Below, piece by piece: positions 44,034 to 47,110 of a stretch of 47,110 nt of DNA. Origin of the DNA: Prevotella sp. UBA5379 (GTDB lineage Bacteria > Bacteroidota > Bacteroidia > Bacteroidales > Bacteroidaceae); NCBI GenBank assembly GCA_002409785.1, contig DHOX01000033.1, forward strand, positions 1 to 47,110, written 5' to 3'. Position numbers and translations under genes: made by a program. The notes under the pieces are model-generated. The model searched no databases. It was not told the DNA's origin and saw nothing but the letters and a program-made list of their open reading frames with translations. Positions within the stretch are counted from its first letter, which is position 1. Each line of letters opens with the position of its first letter.

Positions 44034-44846
44034 TTACTTAGGTAAATGGAAAGCCTTGCTCATTTCCTTCATCTGAGCATCTGTCATGCCCTCAGGTTCA
44101 AAGCCCATGCTCTTGCAATCCAGATAGATCTTCGCACTCTTCGACAGGACATCTATCTGATCAAAGGCATCCAGTACATCTATGCCCTTGGCAAAGACAC
44201 CATGCTTTTCCCACAGTACGACATCATAGTCTTCCAGTTCCTTCATCGTACCCTGGGCCAGATTCACGCTTCCAGGCAACTGATAAGGTACGACACCAAG
44301 TCCCAGCGGGCAGAAAGCCTTTGTCTCAGGGATCATGCTCCACAACAGATGGGTCAGGACATCCTTTTTCAAGAACGGTCTGTGATGGCTCATAGCCACC
44401 AGTTCAATAGGGTGTGTATGAATGGTTGCCTTGTCCCTGGAACCTTGTCCCACCAGCCGGTTATGGACGGCGAGATGACTGGGAAGTTCACTGGTCGGCA
44501 ATACCGGTTGATCAGCAATGATTTCATAATGGGCACAGTCGTCAAGGATACGGATGACACTCCCATTCTCCATCGGCCACCGGGCGAGGTCACGCATACG
44601 CTTACCTGTTCCCTTACAGAAAAAGTAACATCCCTTCAAGTGAGGAAGGGTCTCCCCTATGGCTTTCACTTCATCAATGGCAGGCATCTTCCTGATAGCA
44701 TCATCTACCAGATCCGTAATATTGACCGTGATATTGCCCCCATTACGTTCAGCCCAACCATTCTGCCAGAGATACCCGGCAACTTCCGCAACCTTGTCAA
44801 CTTCTTTTTTCAAGGCCGGTCTGCCTTCCAAAATGCTCTTCGTCAT
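44034..44846 (-). CDS. rhaD: L-rhamnulose-1-phosphate aldolase
   Basis: The 270-residue class II aldolase splits L-rhamnulose-1-phosphate into dihydroxyacetone phosphate and L-lactaldehyde. Zinc ligands fall where E. coli RhaD has them: E120 in PTSELPSH, H143 and H145 in IHTHPIELVAMSHH, and H215 in LWEKHGVFAKG. It is on the opposite strand to rhaB-rhaA-rhaT and converges on rhaT, with a separate terminator and promoter. Its promoter carries the same operator as rhaB, so the regulator can still switch both together. No lactaldehyde reductase gene is present in the window. Confidence 0.95.
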   Translation of the reverse strand: MTKSILEGRPALKKEVDKVAEVAGYLWQNGWAERNGGNITVNITDLVDDAIRKMPAIDEVKAIGETLPHLKGCYFFCKGTGKRMRDLARWPMENGSVIRILDDCAHYEIIADQPVLPTSELPSHLAVHNRLVGQGSRDKATIHTHPIELVAMSHHRPFLKKDVLTHLLWSMIPETKAFCPLGLGVVPYQLPGSVNLAQGTMKELEDYDVVLWEKHGVFAKGIDVLDAFDQIDVLSKSAKIYLDCKSMGFEPEGMTDAQMKEMSKAFHLPK

Positions 44847-44879
44847 ATTATCTTATTTTTAGTATATTGGTTTATGTTG

Positions 44880-44943
44880 CAAAGATACTCACTTCCCGCT
44901 GTAATGAACCTCAGGATTTGATTTTTCAGCTTAAAGTTTTGAG
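44880..44943 (-). promoter_or_regulatory. rhaD promoter with AraC-type operator
   Basis: On the minus strand -7 TATCTTTG occupies 44880-44887, and TCAAA repeats lie at 44938-44942 and 44917-44921, again 21 bp apart and at the same distance from the -7 box as at rhaB. AAAATCAAATxxTG is identical in the two promoters. Confidence 0.65.
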
Positions 44944-45081
44944 ATTTATCCGTCCCGCTTTTCCGTACCGCCATCCTATCCGGCCAGATGGATATAGCCC
45001 CCCTTACAGGGAATCACAAACCGACAGATCCGGATGACTTCTGAACGCAGGCACTAACCTCATAATAAATTTCTAAAGTAT

Positions 45082-45112
45082 TTTGGAAATTATTAAAATT
45101 GTTGTACCTTTG
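45082..45112 (+). promoter_or_regulatory. Promoter of the DUF6621 gene, likely leaderless
   Basis: -33 TTTG at 45082-45085, 19-bp spacer, -7 TACCTTTG at 45105-45112. The ATG begins at 45118, only 5 nt past the -7 box, where transcription itself should begin. Confidence 0.6.
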
Positions 45113-45117
45113 TCTAC

Positions 45118-45738
45118 ATGAACGACTTGAATCAAAGCAACATCAGATGGACCGAGAATGTCATCATTGCCGACGCAGATTACATGGATAAGGTAGCCTT
45201 TAATCTTATCGTCAACTTCGAGAGAATGATCAACCGGAAAATACCACAGGCTGACATCAGCCAATGGGCGGTAGACATTGCCCTTGACGGAGGACTGCGT
45301 GAGGGAAGCCATGAAACGCAGGTAGTCCTCGTCCATGAGCACAATCATCCGAAGCTGGAGAATTTCAAGCCCTCTGTCTATGAGAGCGAACTGAATGCAC
45401 AGGCTTTCCAGGATCCCAAACTGGGCGAGTTTATTATGAGTTCCATCCCTACGGAAGAAACTGTCACCAAAGACGATCTTTTCCTGGATATCGTCAATGA
45501 AGTGATCTCCCAGAAAGGCGTAAGGCGAATCATGATCATTCCAAATGCAGAAGAAGGCCAGCAATACGCAAGGGTACGCCAGTCCCTGGACTATGTAAAT
45601 GACGATTCCAAGCGCATCACCGTCTTTGCCATGCAGCCCATGCCAGGCGGGAACTTCAGGCAGGAGATCCTGGGCTATTCACTGATGAATGCCCTCGGCA
45701 TTCATGCTGATGAACTGGACCACTCAAGTTTTCAATAA
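45118..45738 (+). CDS. DUF6621 family protein
   Basis: The 206-residue soluble protein matches the Bacteroidales DUF6621 family by its start (NIRWTENVIIADADYMDKVAFNLIVNFERM) split across its first 36 residues, its acidic nature and length. There is no signal peptide, membrane segment or known catalytic motif. Residues 23-36 carry DKVAFNLIVNFERM and the middle has GVRRIMIIPNAEEGQQYARV. The start ATG is 5 nt from the -7 box, so the message is probably leaderless. The next in-frame Met (residue 23) would cut into the conserved region. It lies upstream of the carboxynorspermidine-dehydrogenase-like gene on the same strand, 127 bp apart. Confidence 0.8.
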   Translation: MNDLNQSNIRWTENVIIADADYMDKVAFNLIVNFERMINRKIPQADISQWAVDIALDGGLREGSHETQVVLVHEHNHPKLENFKPSVYESELNAQAFQDPKLGEFIMSSIPTEETVTKDDLFLDIVNEVISQKGVRRIMIIPNAEEGQQYARVRQSLDYVNDDSKRITVFAMQPMPGGNFRQEILGYSLMNALGIHADELDHSSFQ

Positions 45739-45865
45739 CTAAGGAAAAACCGTAACAAGAAATAAGATAAGGTCTGTGACAGCCTTTCAGCAAGGCTTCA
45801 TCAAGATCTGTTTATTCATCAAACCAATCATTCACTGATTGCAATTCATTAATTTATAATAGACT

Positions 45866-47059
45866 ATGAGTAGAGTTCTATTGCTGGGTGCCGGTGGCGT
45901 AGCCACTGTCTGCGCCTTCAAAATTAACAAGAATCCCGATGTGTTCACGGACTTTATGATCGCTTCACGCCACAAGGAGAAATGCGACCAACTGGTCCAG
46001 GCCATCGGCAATCCGAATATCAAGACAGCACAGGTAGATGCTGACGATGTAGAGGCTCTGGAAAAACTCTTCAAGAGTTATCAACCTGACCTGGTCATCA
46101 ATCTTGTCCTCCCTTATGAAGACCTGACGATCATGGATGCCTGTCTGGCATGTGGATGCAACTATCTGGATACCGCCAATTATGAACCTAAAGACAAAGC
46201 CCACTTCGAATACAGCTGGCAATGGGCTTATAAAGACCGGTTCCAGAAAGCAGGCCTGACCGCAATACTGGGTTGTGGTTTCGACCCGGGTGTTTCAGGT
46301 GTCTACACCGCCTACGCCGCAAAACATATCTTCGACGAGATTCAATACCTGGATATTGTCGACTGTAATGCCGGAAACCATCACAAAGCCTTTGCGACCA
46401 ACTTCAACCCGGAGATCAACATCCGGGAGATCACACAAAAAGGCCTCTACTATGAGAACGGCAAATGGATAGAGACCAAGCCGCTGGAGATCCACAAGCC
46501 CCTCACCTACCCGAATATCGGGCCACGTGAAAGTTATCTGATGCACCACGAAGAACTTGAGAGTCTGGTCAAGAACTATCCGACCATCAAGCGTGCCCGC
46601 TTCTGGATGACCTTCGGCCAGGAATATCTCACTCACCTCCGTGTGATCCAGGACATCGGCATGGCAAGCATCAAACCGATCAATTACAATGGCCAGATGA
46701 TCGTCCCCCTCCAGTTTCTGAAGGCTGTTCTCCCTAATCCACAGGATCTGGGAGCCCATTATACAGGAGAGACGAGCATCGGATGCCGCATCCGCGGGCT
46801 GAGAAACGGAAAGGAACATACCTATTATATCTATAACAACTGCAAGCACCAGGAAGCCTATCAAGAAACAGGCATGCAAGGAGTCAGCTACACCACCGGA
46901 GTTCCGGCCATGATCGGCGCCATGATGTTCCTCAAAGGGCTCTGGAAAAAACCGGGGGTCTGGAATGTCGAGGATTTCGACCCGGACCCGTTCATGGAAC
47001 AACTCAACCGGCAAGGTCTGCCCTGGCATGAAATCAAGGATAAAGACCTGGAGGTTTAG
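45866..47059 (+). CDS. Saccharopine-dehydrogenase-family enzyme, probable carboxynorspermidine dehydrogenase
   Basis: The 397-residue enzyme begins with a Rossmann nucleotide-binding loop (VLLLGAGGVATVCAFKI, about 4-20) and has the saccharopine-dehydrogenase fold (TAILGCGFDPGVSGVYTAYAAKH near 131-152; PALINAMM-like PAMIGAMMFLKGLW at the end). Its length and sequence character suit carboxynorspermidine dehydrogenase (CANSDH), which condenses aspartate semialdehyde with a diamine for polyamine synthesis in Bacteroidetes, rather than lysine-pathway saccharopine dehydrogenase. The partner decarboxylase is not in the window. A short hairpin AGCCTT/AAGGCT at 45781-45797 precedes it. Confidence 0.75.
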   Translation: MSRVLLLGAGGVATVCAFKINKNPDVFTDFMIASRHKEKCDQLVQAIGNPNIKTAQVDADDVEALEKLFKSYQPDLVINLVLPYEDLTIMDACLACGCNYLDTANYEPKDKAHFEYSWQWAYKDRFQKAGLTAILGCGFDPGVSGVYTAYAAKHIFDEIQYLDIVDCNAGNHHKAFATNFNPEINIREITQKGLYYENGKWIETKPLEIHKPLTYPNIGPRESYLMHHEELESLVKNYPTIKRARFWMTFGQEYLTHLRVIQDIGMASIKPINYNGQMIVPLQFLKAVLPNPQDLGAHYTGETSIGCRIRGLRNGKEHTYYIYNNCKHQEAYQETGMQGVSYTTGVPAMIGAMMFLKGLWKKPGVWNVEDFDPDPFMEQLNRQGLPWHEIKDKDLEV

Positions 47060-47110
47060 CTTTCCTGATCCTCCGGAAAAGCCGGCCGCAGGCAGGCACT
47101 TTCTTCATCC
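47060..47110. other. Right edge of the window
   Basis: The last 51 bases after the dehydrogenase stop show no gene, promoter or clear hairpin. Confidence 0.5.

Overview
The window reads as a chromosomal segment from an anaerobic member of the Bacteroidales, most likely a Bacteroidaceae or Prevotellaceae relative. Three things point there. Gene content and neighbours are typical of the group (DUF3822-rsmD, dxs-trkA-trkH, etfB-etfA-acyl-CoA dehydrogenase, a rha cluster, DUF6621). Start codons lie in A-rich leaders, mostly without a clear Shine-Dalgarno. Promoters repeatedly match the Bacteroidetes -33 TTTG / -7 TAnnTTTG consensus with about 19-20 bp between the boxes. I saw no rRNA, tRNA, CRISPR array, insertion sequence or prophage. 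Genus-level assignment is not possible from reading alone.

Layout. 1-3.2 kb: a truncated MerR-type regulator divergent from alaS. 3.2-6.6 kb (minus): a SIMPL-domain protein, a SprT-like metalloprotease and a RecD-like helicase. 6.7-8.4 kb: DUF3822, rsmD and a small ORF. 8.4-13.7 kb (minus): dnaG, a membrane-anchored repeat-type protein of unknown function and a cardiolipin synthase. 14-18.5 kb: etfB, etfA, acyl-CoA dehydrogenase and an SDR. 18.6-23.5 kb (minus): MscS-type channel, PBP4-type peptidase, a small membrane protein, ruvA and a metallophosphoesterase. 23.7-29.8 kb: dxs, trkA, trkH, manA. 30-32 kb: a two-gene ATPase/DUF4435 module next to a 22-bp tandem repeat. 32.3-35.8 kb: EamA transporter, O-acetylhomoserine sulfhydrylase, cysK. 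35.9-38.6 kb (minus): nhaD-rmuC. 38.8-44.9 kb: L-rhamnose regulator, kinase, isomerase, permease and a convergent aldolase. 45.1-47.1 kb: a DUF6621 protein and a carboxynorspermidine-dehydrogenase-like enzyme.

Most genes are core metabolism or genome maintenance. The rhamnose locus is a complete uptake and catabolic set down to dihydroxyacetone phosphate plus lactaldehyde. Its regulation can be read from the DNA: the rhaB and rhaD promoters, on opposite strands, share a 21-bp-spaced direct repeat at the same distance from the -7 box, as expected for the AraC-type regulator encoded beside them.

The parts most worth a second look are the ATPase + DUF4435 (TOPRIM-like) pair, which resembles the PARIS anti-phage architecture but has a much shorter ATPase; the 22-bp tandem repeat beside it; a 49-bp nested palindrome upstream of etfB; a structured leader with two mini-ORFs before the EamA transporter; and a probably leaderless DUF6621 transcript.
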